A stretch of 64,000 bases of DNA from Litoribacillus peritrichatus (GCF_039537985.1 NZ_BAABBN010000006.1:1-64000), one strand, 5' to 3'. Counted from the first letter of the stretch, positions 18,260-28,258 are shown. The notes: a model not told the origin generated them from the sequence alone. Translations and numbers: made by a program.

Positions 18260-19211
18260 GTTATTCGACCGCTCTGTTCAAAACAGAATTACCGCCATCA
18301 TATACAGTCTGCTCGGCATTACATTAATCACCATCAGTATCCACCAGTTTCTGGCAGGCTACATCGCGGCGTTATCTATTAACGTCCCTGCCGGTTTACT
18401 CTTCTCTCTGCTGGCCGCCATTCGCTGGTTAAGTCGATCCGAGCAGGGCAGTGACCGCTTCAGCCTGATCGGTTATATTTTAATTGCTGTCATCCTGATC
18501 ACTGAAATCGAATACATTCACTCAACCACCATGGTTTGGATGTACTGCCTGCCCATGCTGTTATTTTTAACCCAGCCGTTGGCCACCGCCACCATTGCAG
18601 CCAGTGTGTTTGTAATTTGGTTAATTTCAGCCAGCAGCAGCGCCGGTCTTCTCAACATGCAACACCAGGCCCTTTCCGGGTTAAGTTTTATGTTTTTATT
18701 CTCAGGTCTGTTTGCCTACCACCGCAAGATACACTCCAGGCAATTATTCAAAGCCGCAAAAGCACACCCATCAACCAAACTGGCCGATTTTTCAGTGTTC
18801 CAGCAACAGCTGCAAGAAGAAATCGAGCGCGCCAAGGTATCCAAAAACGCGCTATCCATCATGCTGATCGAAATTGACGATTATCACAAACTGAAAGAAC
18901 TGGAAGGCAAAGAAGGCGCGGCGTCCGTATTAATCAAACTCAGCGCCTTCTTAAACAGAATCACCCGAACCGGAGACATGATTTTTCACGCCTCCGATCA
19001 TCAGTTCTGGATGATATTACCGAACACAGGGCAAGACGGCGTTGTTGTGATCGACGAAAAAGTGGTTCGCATGGTCAGAGAAGAAAACTGGGGGCTGATC
19101 AGCTCCGTTAATGTGCGCACCACCACCGCAACATTAAACAGCAACGACCAAGCACCGATCCACCTGATTGGCCGCTGCCATAAACGGATGGCCAGCAAAT
19201 TAAGCCAATAA
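18249..19211 (+). CDS. Membrane protein with degenerate GGDEF domain (paired with preceding gene)
   Basis: 320 residues with about six membrane segments (20-165) and a C-terminal GGDEF-like domain. The sequence RTGDMIFHASDHQFWMILPNT aligns with the family's 'RxxDxxxRxGGDEFxxxLPxT', so RxxD (the I-site position) and the flanking strand remain but the GG(D/E)EF signature has become ASDHQF. Catalysis is unlikely; nucleotide binding at the I-site position is conceivable. Translation is probably coupled to the upstream gene because they overlap by 11 bases. Confidence 0.75.
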   Translation: MKPELFDRSVQNRITAIIYSLLGITLITISIHQFLAGYIAALSINVPAGLLFSLLAAIRWLSRSEQGSDRFSLIGYILIAVILITEIEYIHSTTMVWMYCLPMLLFLTQPLATATIAASVFVIWLISASSSAGLLNMQHQALSGLSFMFLFSGLFAYHRKIHSRQLFKAAKAHPSTKLADFSVFQQQLQEEIERAKVSKNALSIMLIEIDDYHKLKELEGKEGAASVLIKLSAFLNRITRTGDMIFHASDHQFWMILPNTGQDGVVVIDEKVVRMVREENWGLISSVNVRTTTATLNSNDQAPIHLIGRCHKRMASKLSQ

Positions 19212-19284
19212 AATCAAAACCGTCATTGGAAATTCATACAACAGGGCTTAAACTTGGCAAAATTTGAGAACAAGCCCTCACTCT

Positions 19285-20736
19285 ATGTCCCTAGATCAAG
19301 TCCTTGATTGGCTCAACCAAAACCCAGAATGGTTTTTATTCACCGTCTTTTTAACTGCATTCAGCGAGTCGCTTGCCGTCGTTGGCTTAATTATGCCCGG
19401 CGCCTTTCTTATGTTTGCGCTCATGGTGATGGCAGGCAATCAAGAATTCCCTCTGATGAGCGTACTGGTTTGGTCTTTTATTGGCGCCGTACTGGGTGAC
19501 GCCATCAGTTTTTATTTCGGGCGAGTTTTCAAAAACAAAATTCCGAACACCTGGCCATTCTCCAAAAAACCGGAGTGGCTCGAACAAAGCAAAGCATTCT
19601 TCAACAAACATGGCGGCAAAAGCATCTTCATCGGTCGCTTTGTTGGCCCGGTAAGACCGCTGATCCCGATGGTCGCCGGCATGCTGTCCATGCCCAGCGG
19701 TCGTTTTCTGGCGGTCAACGTGATTTCTGCCATCGGCTGGGCCATTTGTTATGTTTTGCCGGGCTACATCATTGGTTCCGCCATGCGCCTGGACATAGAT
19801 TTGCCTGAAAATTTCAGAACGGTCTTCTTTACTACCGTGATTCTTGTCATTTGTTTTATTGCCCTGACCATCTGGGCGTATCAAAACCTTCACCCTGAAC
19901 GCTCCGCTTACCAACACATGCAATACGTGTTTAAAAGCAATCGCACACTGGCCACCGTCTGGCACCGCTTATCCGCACCTAGAACCGACGAACCCACCTT
20001 TCCTCTGACCTCCTTACTGACGTTTGTGGTTTGCACCCTGTTTTTCCTAAGCTGGATATTCTGGGTGGATTACGCCCCACACCCGCTACTTACGGACAAC
20101 GCATTGCTCGAACTTTCCAAGCAAGTTTACAACGAGTCATCGCAGAAGGTATTTGTCGCCATCACTATGCTCGGCGACCCCAACCTGCTGTATTTTTGCG
20201 CGGGCTGGTTTGCAATCTATCTAACCGTAAAACGACAATACAGCGCCATGATACTGATTGGCTGCGTCACGGCTGTGAGCTACTTTTCCGTCCACTTTCT
20301 CAAGGAAGCATTCGGCCATCCAAGGCCTGAGCTCCTGATCGAGCCACTTAACAGCTTTGCCTTTCCAAGCGGCCATACTACTGGCGCCACCGTTTATTTT
20401 GGTTTGATTGCCGCGTTCATCGCTCAGGAAACAGAACAACACAAACGATGGCCAATCTACGCCATCGGCTTAACACTGGCCATTGTAGTGGGTTTCAGTC
20501 GAATATTTTTAGGCGTTCACTGGTTCAGTGATGTGCTCGGAGGGCTATTGCTTGGTTTTATGATTGTCGCGCTGGCCAGGGTCATCTACAGCCCGTTCAA
20601 CCAACACTCCATCAAGCACAATAAAACCGACATCTGGCTACCCATAGCTTTGGTAACGACATACCTGGGTTACTACGGGTACGAATATACAAATCAATTG
20701 ACGAAATACGCCTGGCTGGACATCTTCAGCCGCTAA
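19285..20736 (+). CDS. DedA-PAP2 fusion membrane protein
   Basis: About 483 residues. The N-terminal half is a DedA/SNARE-associated domain with the motif FIGRFVGPVRPLIPMVAG (about residues 115-132), the family thought to flip undecaprenyl phosphate and other polyprenyl phosphates or phospholipids. The C-terminal half is a PAP2 phosphatase with all three motifs: KEAFGHPRP, PSGH and SRIFLGVHWFSD. This joins a lipid-carrier transporter and a lipid pyrophosphatase in one inner-membrane chain. The ATG at 19285 is preferred over a TTG at 19264. Its last four bases overlap the convergent LON-domain gene. Confidence 0.88.
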   Translation: MSLDQVLDWLNQNPEWFLFTVFLTAFSESLAVVGLIMPGAFLMFALMVMAGNQEFPLMSVLVWSFIGAVLGDAISFYFGRVFKNKIPNTWPFSKKPEWLEQSKAFFNKHGGKSIFIGRFVGPVRPLIPMVAGMLSMPSGRFLAVNVISAIGWAICYVLPGYIIGSAMRLDIDLPENFRTVFFTTVILVICFIALTIWAYQNLHPERSAYQHMQYVFKSNRTLATVWHRLSAPRTDEPTFPLTSLLTFVVCTLFFLSWIFWVDYAPHPLLTDNALLELSKQVYNESSQKVFVAITMLGDPNLLYFCAGWFAIYLTVKRQYSAMILIGCVTAVSYFSVHFLKEAFGHPRPELLIEPLNSFAFPSGHTTGATVYFGLIAAFIAQETEQHKRWPIYAIGLTLAIVVGFSRIFLGVHWFSDVLGGLLLGFMIVALARVIYSPFNQHSIKHNKTDIWLPIALVTTYLGYYGYEYTNQLTKYAWLDIFSR

Positions 20737-21305
20737 CTTTGGTACTTGTCCAGCAACCTGTATATTTCATCCAGTCGGTCGTAAGGATGATTCATCTCCA
20801 GCAACAGTTGCTTTTCACCCGCATCAAACGGCAACAACTCAGCCAGCCGCCAACTGACGGACGAGGCGTCATCGTACTCAATGTCCCTTGGTTTAATGGC
20901 CGGATGCTGTTCCAGGTGTTTAAGCATAACCACTAACTCTTCATGCTCCATCTCGGTGGATATTTTCAACTCGGCATTCATCTGCTCCATATCGGCCCGG
21001 ATCAGCCCGGCAGAATCCGTGAACGGCGAATCCAGCCTTGCCCGCTCCACCCCCTCAACCGTGATGCCCAGCATCCCGTTTTTTAATTGAGTAAAATCAA
21101 TGATGCGAACCAAAGTACCCACTGGCTCAAAACCCTCAGACAACACATCCGATTTATCCTCGGAGTTGAGAGCAACAATGAAGCCATAACCGCCTTTAAA
21201 GCACTCCGCCACCATATCCAGATAACGAGGCTCAAAAATTTTCAACTCCAGTGCCATTCCCGGATAAACGACTGCGTTCAAAGGAAAGACAGGAAAATGA
21301 TTCAT
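20733..21305 (-). CDS. LON substrate-binding (PUA-like) domain protein
   Basis: About 190 residues matching only the N-terminal substrate-recognition domain of Lon protease (FPLNAVVYPGMALELKIFEPRYLDMV). No ATPase or protease domain follows. Such stand-alone proteins are common in proteobacteria; their job is unknown. The ATG at 21305 has AGAAGG six bases upstream and is chosen over a TTG at 21311. It faces and slightly overlaps the DedA-PAP2 gene. Confidence 0.85.
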   Translation of the reverse strand: MNHFPVFPLNAVVYPGMALELKIFEPRYLDMVAECFKGGYGFIVALNSEDKSDVLSEGFEPVGTLVRIIDFTQLKNGMLGITVEGVERARLDSPFTDSAGLIRADMEQMNAELKISTEMEHEELVVMLKHLEQHPAIKPRDIEYDDASSVSWRLAELLPFDAGEKQLLLEMNHPYDRLDEIYRLLDKYQS

Positions 21306-21489
21306 AAACAACCTTCTGACTCAACTGAATCTCAACCCTGATCCCTCAAGGCCAAATAAAGTTTAAGACTCTTATTTCAATTATTGATTTGAATTGGCTT
21401 TCTGTACAACCTGATGAGCAAATTTACTTACTCTTACAAGCACAAAATCGTATGGAACCAACCATGCATTTGATCACAATATCCGCGTG

Positions 21490-22242
21490 CTAAGAACACA
21501 CCGAACACTTAGGGTCTTTTTTTAATTTTATAGAGCGCCATTCATGGCTTAGCGCATCGAAGACTTGCAACTTACCCACCAAAGGCTGCCCAATTCCGGC
21601 CTCCAGTTTTATTGCCTCTAAGGCCTGCAAAACCCCCATCACACCAACAACCGGGCCAAGCACACCATTTTCAGAACAAGTAAGCTCATGGGACTCAACG
21701 TCGCCATACAAACACTGATAACAAGGCGAATCTGCCTTTTCAGGGTGATAAACAGACAACTGCCCTTCAAAACCAATCGCCGCCGCCGACACCAAAGGCT
21801 TGCCAGCCTGCCAACAACAACGGTTAATCAAAAAACGACTGTCGAAGTTATCAGTACAATCCAGAACCACAGAAGCACTTTCAATTTGCTTGATTAATGC
21901 CGCTTCCGTCAGACGTTGAGTAATTACATCTATCTGGATCGAATCATTATTTTTAAGCAGCTGATCCCGAAGCGCCTGAACCTTGGCTTCGCCGACCTGA
22001 TCGGTTGTAAATGCCACCTGCCTCTGAAGATTGGTCAGGTCCACCGAGTCATCATCTACCAATGTCAGCCGGCCGATCCCGGCGGCCGCCAAGTACATAG
22101 CAGCAGGATTGCCCAGACCGCCCGCCCCAATAATCAACACGGATGCCGCAGAAATGGCGGCCTGGCCAGCGATATCGACTTGTGGCAACATAATTTGTCG
22201 GCTGTATCTTAATAACTGATCATCGTCCAAAAAATCATCCAT
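21490..22242 (-). CDS. moeB: Molybdopterin-synthase adenylyltransferase (ThiF/MoeB/HesA family)
   Basis: Adenylates the C-terminal glycine of a small sulfur-carrier protein such as MoaD or ThiS. The nucleotide loop GAGGLGNPAAMYLA, NLQRQ, DCTDNFDSR and two CxxC pairs (CYQC and CSVC, zinc ligands) are present. No rhodanese domain follows, which fits MoeB. About 250 residues from the ATG at 22242 (GGAG upstream). It overlaps the end of prmC by eight bases. Whether it serves molybdopterin or thiamine synthesis cannot be decided here; no moa/thi genes are in the window. Confidence 0.88.
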   Translation of the reverse strand: MDDFLDDDQLLRYSRQIMLPQVDIAGQAAISAASVLIIGAGGLGNPAAMYLAAAGIGRLTLVDDDSVDLTNLQRQVAFTTDQVGEAKVQALRDQLLKNNDSIQIDVITQRLTEAALIKQIESASVVLDCTDNFDSRFLINRCCWQAGKPLVSAAAIGFEGQLSVYHPEKADSPCYQCLYGDVESHELTCSENGVLGPVVGVMGVLQALEAIKLEAGIGQPLVGKLQVFDALSHEWRSIKLKKDPKCSVCS

Positions 22243-23110
22243 GCTCTTCTCCGTAGACCCAACCAAATGTAAAACGATCCTGAGATCCGTAGTCCTTACC
22301 GGAAGCTACTTTAACAAAACCTTGCGCGGTGAAGATAGCCTGAACCGCTTCAGCCTGATCATAGCCATGCTCAATAATCAAACACCCTTGTTCAGCCAAA
22401 TGCCGCCGTGATTCGGAAACAATCTTACGAATGTCCTGTAATCCATCCTCTCCGGACACCAAAGCACTGCTCGGCTCAAACACCACATCGCCTTCCGACA
22501 AATGCGGATCAGACGCAGGAATGTAAGGCGGATTACTGACAATCAAGTCAAACGACGCCTGACCCAACGCCGAAAACCAATCACTTTCCACCACAGTCAC
22601 GCGCTGCAGACCCAATGCTTCTGCATTTTCCCGAGCCAACTGCACCGCCTCAGATACCCGATCGCATGCAACCACCGACCATTGTGGTTTTTCGTACGCC
22701 AAAGCAAGCGCTATCGCACCGGTGCCTGTGCCCAAATCCAGAACAGACAAGAGGCTCTTCTCTGCATAGCGATCAAGAATCCACTCAATTAATACTTCGG
22801 TATCCGGGCGGGGAATTAAGGTGGTGGGAGATACTTTAAACGGCAAAGACCAAAACTCTCGCACACCGGTTAAGTGCGCCACCGGGTGACCTTGCTGGCG
22901 TTCACGCAATAACCCAGTCAATTTGGAGTATTGCGCTTCCGTAAGAGATTTTTCTGGCCAAGTATAAAGATAGGTACGATTGACCTGAAGGACATGACAT
23001 AACAAAACTTCCATATCCAGTTTTGCAGACGGCGAGTCAGGTAAAAGCTCACTTGCCATCGTCAACCAAGACTGGATAGGCGTTGTTAGTGCGGGGAATA
23101 AATGGGACAT
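22235..23110 (-). CDS. prmC: Peptide chain release factor N5-glutamine methyltransferase
   Basis: Methylates the GGQ glutamine of release factors 1 and 2. The SAM-binding loop DLGTGTGAIALALA and the substrate glutamine-binding NPPYIP motif are present. 291 residues. It directly follows prfA, its substrate, by 18 bases. Confidence 0.96.
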   Translation of the reverse strand: MSHLFPALTTPIQSWLTMASELLPDSPSAKLDMEVLLCHVLQVNRTYLYTWPEKSLTEAQYSKLTGLLRERQQGHPVAHLTGVREFWSLPFKVSPTTLIPRPDTEVLIEWILDRYAEKSLLSVLDLGTGTGAIALALAYEKPQWSVVACDRVSEAVQLARENAEALGLQRVTVVESDWFSALGQASFDLIVSNPPYIPASDPHLSEGDVVFEPSSALVSGEDGLQDIRKIVSESRRHLAEQGCLIIEHGYDQAEAVQAIFTAQGFVKVASGKDYGSQDRFTFGWVYGEEHG

Positions 23111-23128
23111 TTCTTACCCGAATAAAAA

Positions 23129-24211
23129 TCAGTTAGCTAACTCGGTCAGCATCTCTGCCTGATGTTCATTCACTAACGGCTGAATCAAGCTGTCCAGATC
23201 ACCTTCCATCACCTCGGCCAACTTATACAACGTCAGGTTGATTCGATGATCACTTACTCGCCCTTGAGGGTAGTTGTAAGTTCGAATTCGCTCCGAACGG
23301 TCACCACTGCCGACCAAACTCTTGCGTTGATCCGCCGCTTCTTTCTGAGCCGAATCTTCCTGAGCCTGCTTCAGGCGCGATGCCAACAAAGACATCGCTT
23401 TGGCGCGATTCTTATGCTGCGAACGCTCGTCCTGACATTCAACAACCACACCAGTTGGAATATGGGTAATACGAATGGCCGAATCAGTTTTGTTGACGTG
23501 CTGACCACCTGCGCCAGACGCTCGATAGGTATCAATACGCAAATCGTTCTTATTGATGTCGATGTCTTCCAACTCATCCGCTTCAGGCATAACCGCAACC
23601 GTACAAGCCGACGTATGAACCCGCCCCTGGGACTCCGTCTCAGGCACTCGCTGTACACGATGCGCACCCGACTCAAACTTCAGACGAGAATACACATCCT
23701 GACCAACAACACGGGTGATGATTTCTTTAAAGCCACCGTGCTCGCCATCGTTCTGGCTGATAATTTCGATGCGCCAACCCAAGGTTTCAGCGTACCGGGA
23801 ATACATTCTGAACAGGTCGCCCGAGAAAATCGCCGCTTCGTCACCACCGGTTCCGGCACGAATTTCAAGATACACGTTTTTGCCATCGTTCGGATCTTTT
23901 GGCAGCAGCAGTTTCTGAAGTTCCAGTTCAAGCGATTCAATCGCTTCCTGACAAGCATTGTATTCTTCCTGACCCATCGCTTTCATTTCAGGGTCGGAAT
24001 CGCTCATCAGCACTTTCGCTTCTTCGAGATCTTCCAACGCCTGCTTGTACCGACCGAAGCATTTAACCACAGGTTCAATTTCAGAATACTCAACGGACAA
24101 CGAACGGAATTTATTCTGATCTGAAATAATTTCCGGATCACTCAACAAGGCACCCACTTCTTCATAGCGGTCTACCAGGTTATCCAGTTTTTCTAATATG
24201 GACGCTTTCAT
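23129..24211 (-). CDS. prfA: Peptide chain release factor 1
   Basis: Recognises UAA and UAG stop codons. The catalytic GGQ is in RASGAGGQHVNKTDSA, and the codon-recognition motif PxT is present (PET in RVQRVPETESQGRVHTSA). 360 residues, full length. It lies between hemA and prmC as in most gammaproteobacteria. Confidence 0.98.
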   Translation of the reverse strand: MKASILEKLDNLVDRYEEVGALLSDPEIISDQNKFRSLSVEYSEIEPVVKCFGRYKQALEDLEEAKVLMSDSDPEMKAMGQEEYNACQEAIESLELELQKLLLPKDPNDGKNVYLEIRAGTGGDEAAIFSGDLFRMYSRYAETLGWRIEIISQNDGEHGGFKEIITRVVGQDVYSRLKFESGAHRVQRVPETESQGRVHTSACTVAVMPEADELEDIDINKNDLRIDTYRASGAGGQHVNKTDSAIRITHIPTGVVVECQDERSQHKNRAKAMSLLASRLKQAQEDSAQKEAADQRKSLVGSGDRSERIRTYNYPQGRVSDHRINLTLYKLAEVMEGDLDSLIQPLVNEHQAEMLTELAN

Positions 24212-24272
24212 AAATAATTACTTAATACACTCTAATTAGTGGGATTGAGTTTATCGACTTTCAGCCAAAACT

Positions 24273-25550
24273 CTAATCTTCGGATTCATTCCGGGTCAGC
24301 TCACTCAAGCCGTACAACTCTCTGGCGGCGTCAATCAGCTCCAAACGACCTTCTGAACTGGCACGACGAATGTTCACCGTCGGCTCGTGAATCAGCTTAT
24401 TGGTTAAGGTCCGAGCCAGCTGAGCAATCACTTTCTCAGGGTTTGTCCCCTTAGAAAGCTGCTGTAATGATTTTTCTAATTCGGTTTCTGTGATATCGGC
24501 CGCCTGCTGCCGGAACTCTGTTAACGTGGAAACCGCATCCAGGCTTCTTAACTGTTGATTAAACTTATCAACACCGCGACCAACCAGCAATTCGGCATGT
24601 TCCGCCGCTTTCTGACGGCTTTTTCTGTTTTCTTCGACCACTTCGTGAAGATCATCAACGGTATATAAATACACATCCTCAAGATCGGCCACCTGAGGTT
24701 CAATGTCACGAGGGACAGCAATATCAGCCATAAACACCGGCTTAAAACGACGCTTCTTCATCGCCTCCTCGACCATCCCCTTCCCAAGGATAGGGAGCTG
24801 GCTGGCGGTGGATGAAATCACGATATCGGCATCCGCAAGATGCTCAGGAATGTCTGGCAACATAATGGCTTTAGCCGAAAAGCGTTTGGCCAACTCTTCG
24901 GCACGGGTAAGCGTGCGGTTCGCCACCACAATTTCCTGAACACCCTGTTCTTTAATATGACGGGTCACCAAGTCAATGGTTTCACCGGCCCCGATCAACA
25001 ACACCTTACATTTAGAAAGGTCTGAGAAAATGTGCTTCGACAAACTCACAGCGGCATATGCCACTGACACCGGGTTTTCACCAATCGCGGTTTCAGTGCG
25101 AACCTGCTTAGCCACAGAAAAAGAAGATTCAAACAAGCGCGATAATAAAGAACTGGCTGTCGCGGCTTCTCTCGCCACACTGTAGCTGGACTTTAACTGC
25201 CCCAGAATCTGAGGTTCACCCAGCACCAAAGAGTCCAATCCACAAGCCACCCGCATAATATGACGGCAGGCTTCGCCCTCTGTGTGGTGGTAAATCGCCC
25301 GTTCCAGATCGCCTCGGTTGACCTGATGATAATGCGACATCCAATCAAGCAAAGAAGTTTCCACGTCGCTTTCCGACGAAAAGTAAATTTCCGTTCGGTT
25401 GCACGTGGATAAGATAGCCACTTCGCTCATGCCGACTTGTTTTTTCAGACGATGAAGAGCATCAACAACTAGCTCAGGACTGAAAGAAACTTTCTCCCGA
25501 ACCTCAACTGTCGCGGTCTTATGATTAATGCCAAATATACCTAGCGCCAT
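24273..25550 (-). CDS. hemA: Glutamyl-tRNA reductase
   Basis: Reduces glutamyl-tRNA to glutamate-1-semialdehyde, the first committed step of C5 heme synthesis. The catalytic cysteine is in LSTCNRTEIYF; GINHKTA, GAGETI (NADPH site) and the C-terminal dimerisation region are present. The conserved N terminus is MALGIFGINHKTA, placing the start at 25550 (425 residues) rather than at 25613. A 9/10 match to an FNR-type box lies in the divergent promoter region. Confidence 0.96.
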   Translation of the reverse strand: MALGIFGINHKTATVEVREKVSFSPELVVDALHRLKKQVGMSEVAILSTCNRTEIYFSSESDVETSLLDWMSHYHQVNRGDLERAIYHHTEGEACRHIMRVACGLDSLVLGEPQILGQLKSSYSVAREAATASSLLSRLFESSFSVAKQVRTETAIGENPVSVAYAAVSLSKHIFSDLSKCKVLLIGAGETIDLVTRHIKEQGVQEIVVANRTLTRAEELAKRFSAKAIMLPDIPEHLADADIVISSTASQLPILGKGMVEEAMKKRRFKPVFMADIAVPRDIEPQVADLEDVYLYTVDDLHEVVEENRKSRQKAAEHAELLVGRGVDKFNQQLRSLDAVSTLTEFRQQAADITETELEKSLQQLSKGTNPEKVIAQLARTLTNKLIHEPTVNIRRASSEGRLELIDAARELYGLSELTRNESED

Positions 25551-25754
25551 GCGTTGCCGACTTATGTCCCCAAAAACAAAGTACCAAAACCATAAAAACC
25601 GGATATTATCCACGGTTTTGCAGGGTTAATGTACCTTTTTTTGTGCTTTTTTTAATAGTACTAAGCTGGTAGTGTTAGCCATTCAGACTGTTTATCTACC
25701 GCTTTATCTTGTTCAATAACGGTCACCATAGTAATTGATTTAAACTTCAGCTAT

Positions 25755-25768
25755 TAGATTTAAATCAA
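25755..25768. promoter_or_regulatory. Weak FNR/ANR-box-like site in the hemA / TPR-lipoprotein intergenic region
   Basis: TAGATTTAAATCAA matches the palindrome TTGAT-N4-ATCAA at 9 of 10 positions. It is 28 bases before the TPR gene and about 205 bases from hemA. hemA is FNR/ANR-controlled in some relatives, but the region is AT-rich, so chance is possible. Confidence 0.3.
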
Positions 25769-25795
25769 AAAAGAATCTATCAATAAGGACAACAC

Positions 25796-27568
25796 ATGAA
25801 ATTGCTGCTTTGGATTGCCATCATTTCAGTCAGCGGTTGTGCATCGCTGGGCGGCAAAACAACAGAGACGGATAATCAGCAAAAGACAGCGTCCAGCGTC
25901 AGCCCCCAAGAAAGCAAAGATTACCCGACTCGTCCTTTTGAAACCGATACGCTATACAATCTGCTGGTCGCAGAAATCGCAGGCCAAAGGAGTCAATACG
26001 ACTTAGCGCTGGAACACTACCTTATTGAAGCCAAAAACACCCAGGACCCATGGGTGGCTGCCCGCGCTTCTCGAATCGCCCAATATTTAAACGAACCTCA
26101 GGCCGCCGCAGAAGCCGCTGACATTTGGCGTAAAACCGACAAAAAGAACATTCACGCACACGTCACCGCTGCCACCAACTGGTTGAAGCAGCACCAGATT
26201 CCAAACGCCATTAGCGCACTGAAAGACGCATTAGCAATTACCGACTCAATCAGCCTTGAACAAGTTTACCTGACCGGAAAAGAGCTACCTCAGGCATTCC
26301 AGCAACCCATGTTAGATGGTATTGACGAGCTGCTCGCCATCTACCCGAAACACATTCGCTTACACTTCACCAAAGCCTTGCTGCTGGATGATTACAACCG
26401 TAACGAAGAAGCCATCGCTGCAATTAAAACACTGCAACAAGCAGGGGAAATGACGCCGCCGCATTACATCATGCTTGCCAAACTGTACAGCAAAGCCAAC
26501 GACGAAAAAGCATCCCTTAACACTCTAAGTACAGGCTGGAATAATTACACTGGCGATAAAACTCTGGGGCTTTTATATGGTCAGGCCCTGGCTGACGATA
26601 AGCAAACCAAAGCCGCAGTCAAAGTACTTGACGACTTACTCGAAGAACACCCGTCCGACGACGAAGTCATCTTGACTTCCGCATTACTTAAAGCAGAACT
26701 TGGCTATTTTGACGAGTCAGAAGCGCTGCTTTTGCAAACCACAGACACCAAACAAAAGAACAACAGCTGGTACTTTTTAGGCCAATTATACGAGCAGCAA
26801 AACAAGCATGAGCAAGCCATTCATGCCTACAGTCAGGTTGGTGAAGGTAAGAACCTGATTTCAGCGGTAACCCGTGCAACCACCATCATCAAAGACACTC
26901 AAGGCCTTGATCTAGCCCGTGAATATTTGCGGGGCCTGCACCAAACCATCCCGGATCAAACACCTCGACTCATCCAGATTGAAGCCGAATTTCTAAGAGA
27001 TGCCAACGAATTGTCGGAAGCGCTGACGCTCTATAACGAAGCGCTGGAACTTGAACCAAACGACAGTAACCTGCTTTACGGCAGAGCCATGGTGTTCGAC
27101 CTCAGTAATGATATCGTCAGCATGGAAGCGGATTTAAAAACCATCATTAATAACAATCCGAACAATGCCATCGCCCTGAATGCACTGGGTTACACACTGG
27201 CCGACAAAACCGATCGCTTAGAAGAAGCCAAAGATTACATTGAACGCGCCTTCACGCTAAACCCGAAAGACCCGGCCATTATTGATAGTCTAGGCTGGAT
27301 TTATTTCCGCCTGGGCGATGTCCAAAAAGCCGAACTATTACTTGCCCAAGCCTATACCTTATTCAAAGATCAGGAAGTTGCCGCTCATCTGGGCGAAGTA
27401 TTGTGGGTTCAGGGCAAAAAAGAACAAGCGCTTAAAGTCTGGATTGACGGCCTGCGTCGCAATCCAACGGGCGCAAAGCTGATCAGTACCATGAAGCGCT
27501 TCAACATTGACGTGAACCTGAAAAAAGACGAGGTCGACCATGCGGATCAAAACGAACAGAATCAATAG
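25796..27568 (+). CDS. TPR-repeat outer-membrane lipoprotein
   Basis: 590 residues with lipobox VSGCAS (Cys15) and about a dozen tetratricopeptide repeats through most of the length, the last ones being clear (NPNNAIALNALGYTLADKTD, NPKDPAIIDSLGWIYFRLGD). This family precedes lolB in Pseudomonas and relatives. TPRs suggest a scaffold role at the outer membrane; no function is established. AAGGAC lies eight bases before the ATG. Confidence 0.88.
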   Translation: MKLLLWIAIISVSGCASLGGKTTETDNQQKTASSVSPQESKDYPTRPFETDTLYNLLVAEIAGQRSQYDLALEHYLIEAKNTQDPWVAARASRIAQYLNEPQAAAEAADIWRKTDKKNIHAHVTAATNWLKQHQIPNAISALKDALAITDSISLEQVYLTGKELPQAFQQPMLDGIDELLAIYPKHIRLHFTKALLLDDYNRNEEAIAAIKTLQQAGEMTPPHYIMLAKLYSKANDEKASLNTLSTGWNNYTGDKTLGLLYGQALADDKQTKAAVKVLDDLLEEHPSDDEVILTSALLKAELGYFDESEALLLQTTDTKQKNNSWYFLGQLYEQQNKHEQAIHAYSQVGEGKNLISAVTRATTIIKDTQGLDLAREYLRGLHQTIPDQTPRLIQIEAEFLRDANELSEALTLYNEALELEPNDSNLLYGRAMVFDLSNDIVSMEADLKTIINNNPNNAIALNALGYTLADKTDRLEEAKDYIERAFTLNPKDPAIIDSLGWIYFRLGDVQKAELLLAQAYTLFKDQEVAAHLGEVLWVQGKKEQALKVWIDGLRRNPTGAKLISTMKRFNIDVNLKKDEVDHADQNEQNQ

Positions 27569-27633
27569 TGCTTGAGTTTCCGACTTCAGAAAAAACTTTG
27601 GATTACTAACCCGTTCGATCAGGCCACACCTTA

Positions 27634-28248
27634 ATGACACGTCTCCTTTCCATAGTGATGATCGCCCTGCTGATGCTGCAGGGCTGCTCAACACTGCACG
27701 ACATGCCCACACAAACCGAACCATTAAGCACTCAAACACCTTCCCACTGGGCTCAACACCTGGACGCAATCCAGCAACTGAACGACTGGAAGATTTCAGG
27801 CAAAGTCGGCGTCGTCACCCCCAAGCAAAGCCAAACCGGCTACATTGACTGGCAACAGCAATCCGCCGTTTTTGACATTAATATACGGGGCACGCTGGGC
27901 TTTGGCGGTTTAGATCTCAGTGGAGATCAGGACTGGGTGACCATCAAAGTGGATGAAAACAACCAACGCACCCTGCCAACCGACATTGCTCTGGAACGCT
28001 ATCTTGACTGGGAGTTCCCCATCAATTCGTTAAAATTCTGGATCAAAGGGATTCCAGCCCCTAATCAAACGGTCCAATCCCAACAATTCAATCAGCACGG
28101 GTTGCTATCGCGACTGATTCAACAAGGCTGGGACATTCGCTTACTGAACTATGAAAAGCACAACGACGTCTTTCTTCCACATAAAATCATAGCCCGCAGC
28201 AATGGCTACAAAGTAAGCCTTGTATTGTCTGACTGGGCCTTTCAATAG
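27634..28248 (+). CDS. lolB: Outer-membrane lipoprotein receptor LolB
   Basis: Receives lipoproteins from periplasmic LolA and inserts them into the outer membrane; itself a lipoprotein (lipobox LQGCST). 204 residues. The family core WKISGKVGVVTPKQSQTGYIDW and the hydrophobic loop after RGTLGFGG are visible. Position between a TPR lipoprotein gene and ispE is conserved. Confidence 0.94.
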   Translation: MTRLLSIVMIALLMLQGCSTLHDMPTQTEPLSTQTPSHWAQHLDAIQQLNDWKISGKVGVVTPKQSQTGYIDWQQQSAVFDINIRGTLGFGGLDLSGDQDWVTIKVDENNQRTLPTDIALERYLDWEFPINSLKFWIKGIPAPNQTVQSQQFNQHGLLSRLIQQGWDIRLLNYEKHNDVFLPHKIIARSNGYKVSLVLSDWAFQ

Positions 28249-28258
28249 CGTAGTAACA

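Noticed and set aside
19387..19965. 192-residue frame opposite the DedA-PAP2 gene
   Set aside because: Shadow frame; Asp/His/Lys-rich without any motif.
23246..24124. 292-residue frame opposite prfA
   Set aside because: Antisense to a highly conserved gene; composition (Phe/Arg/Thr rich) is typical of a complementary-strand shadow.
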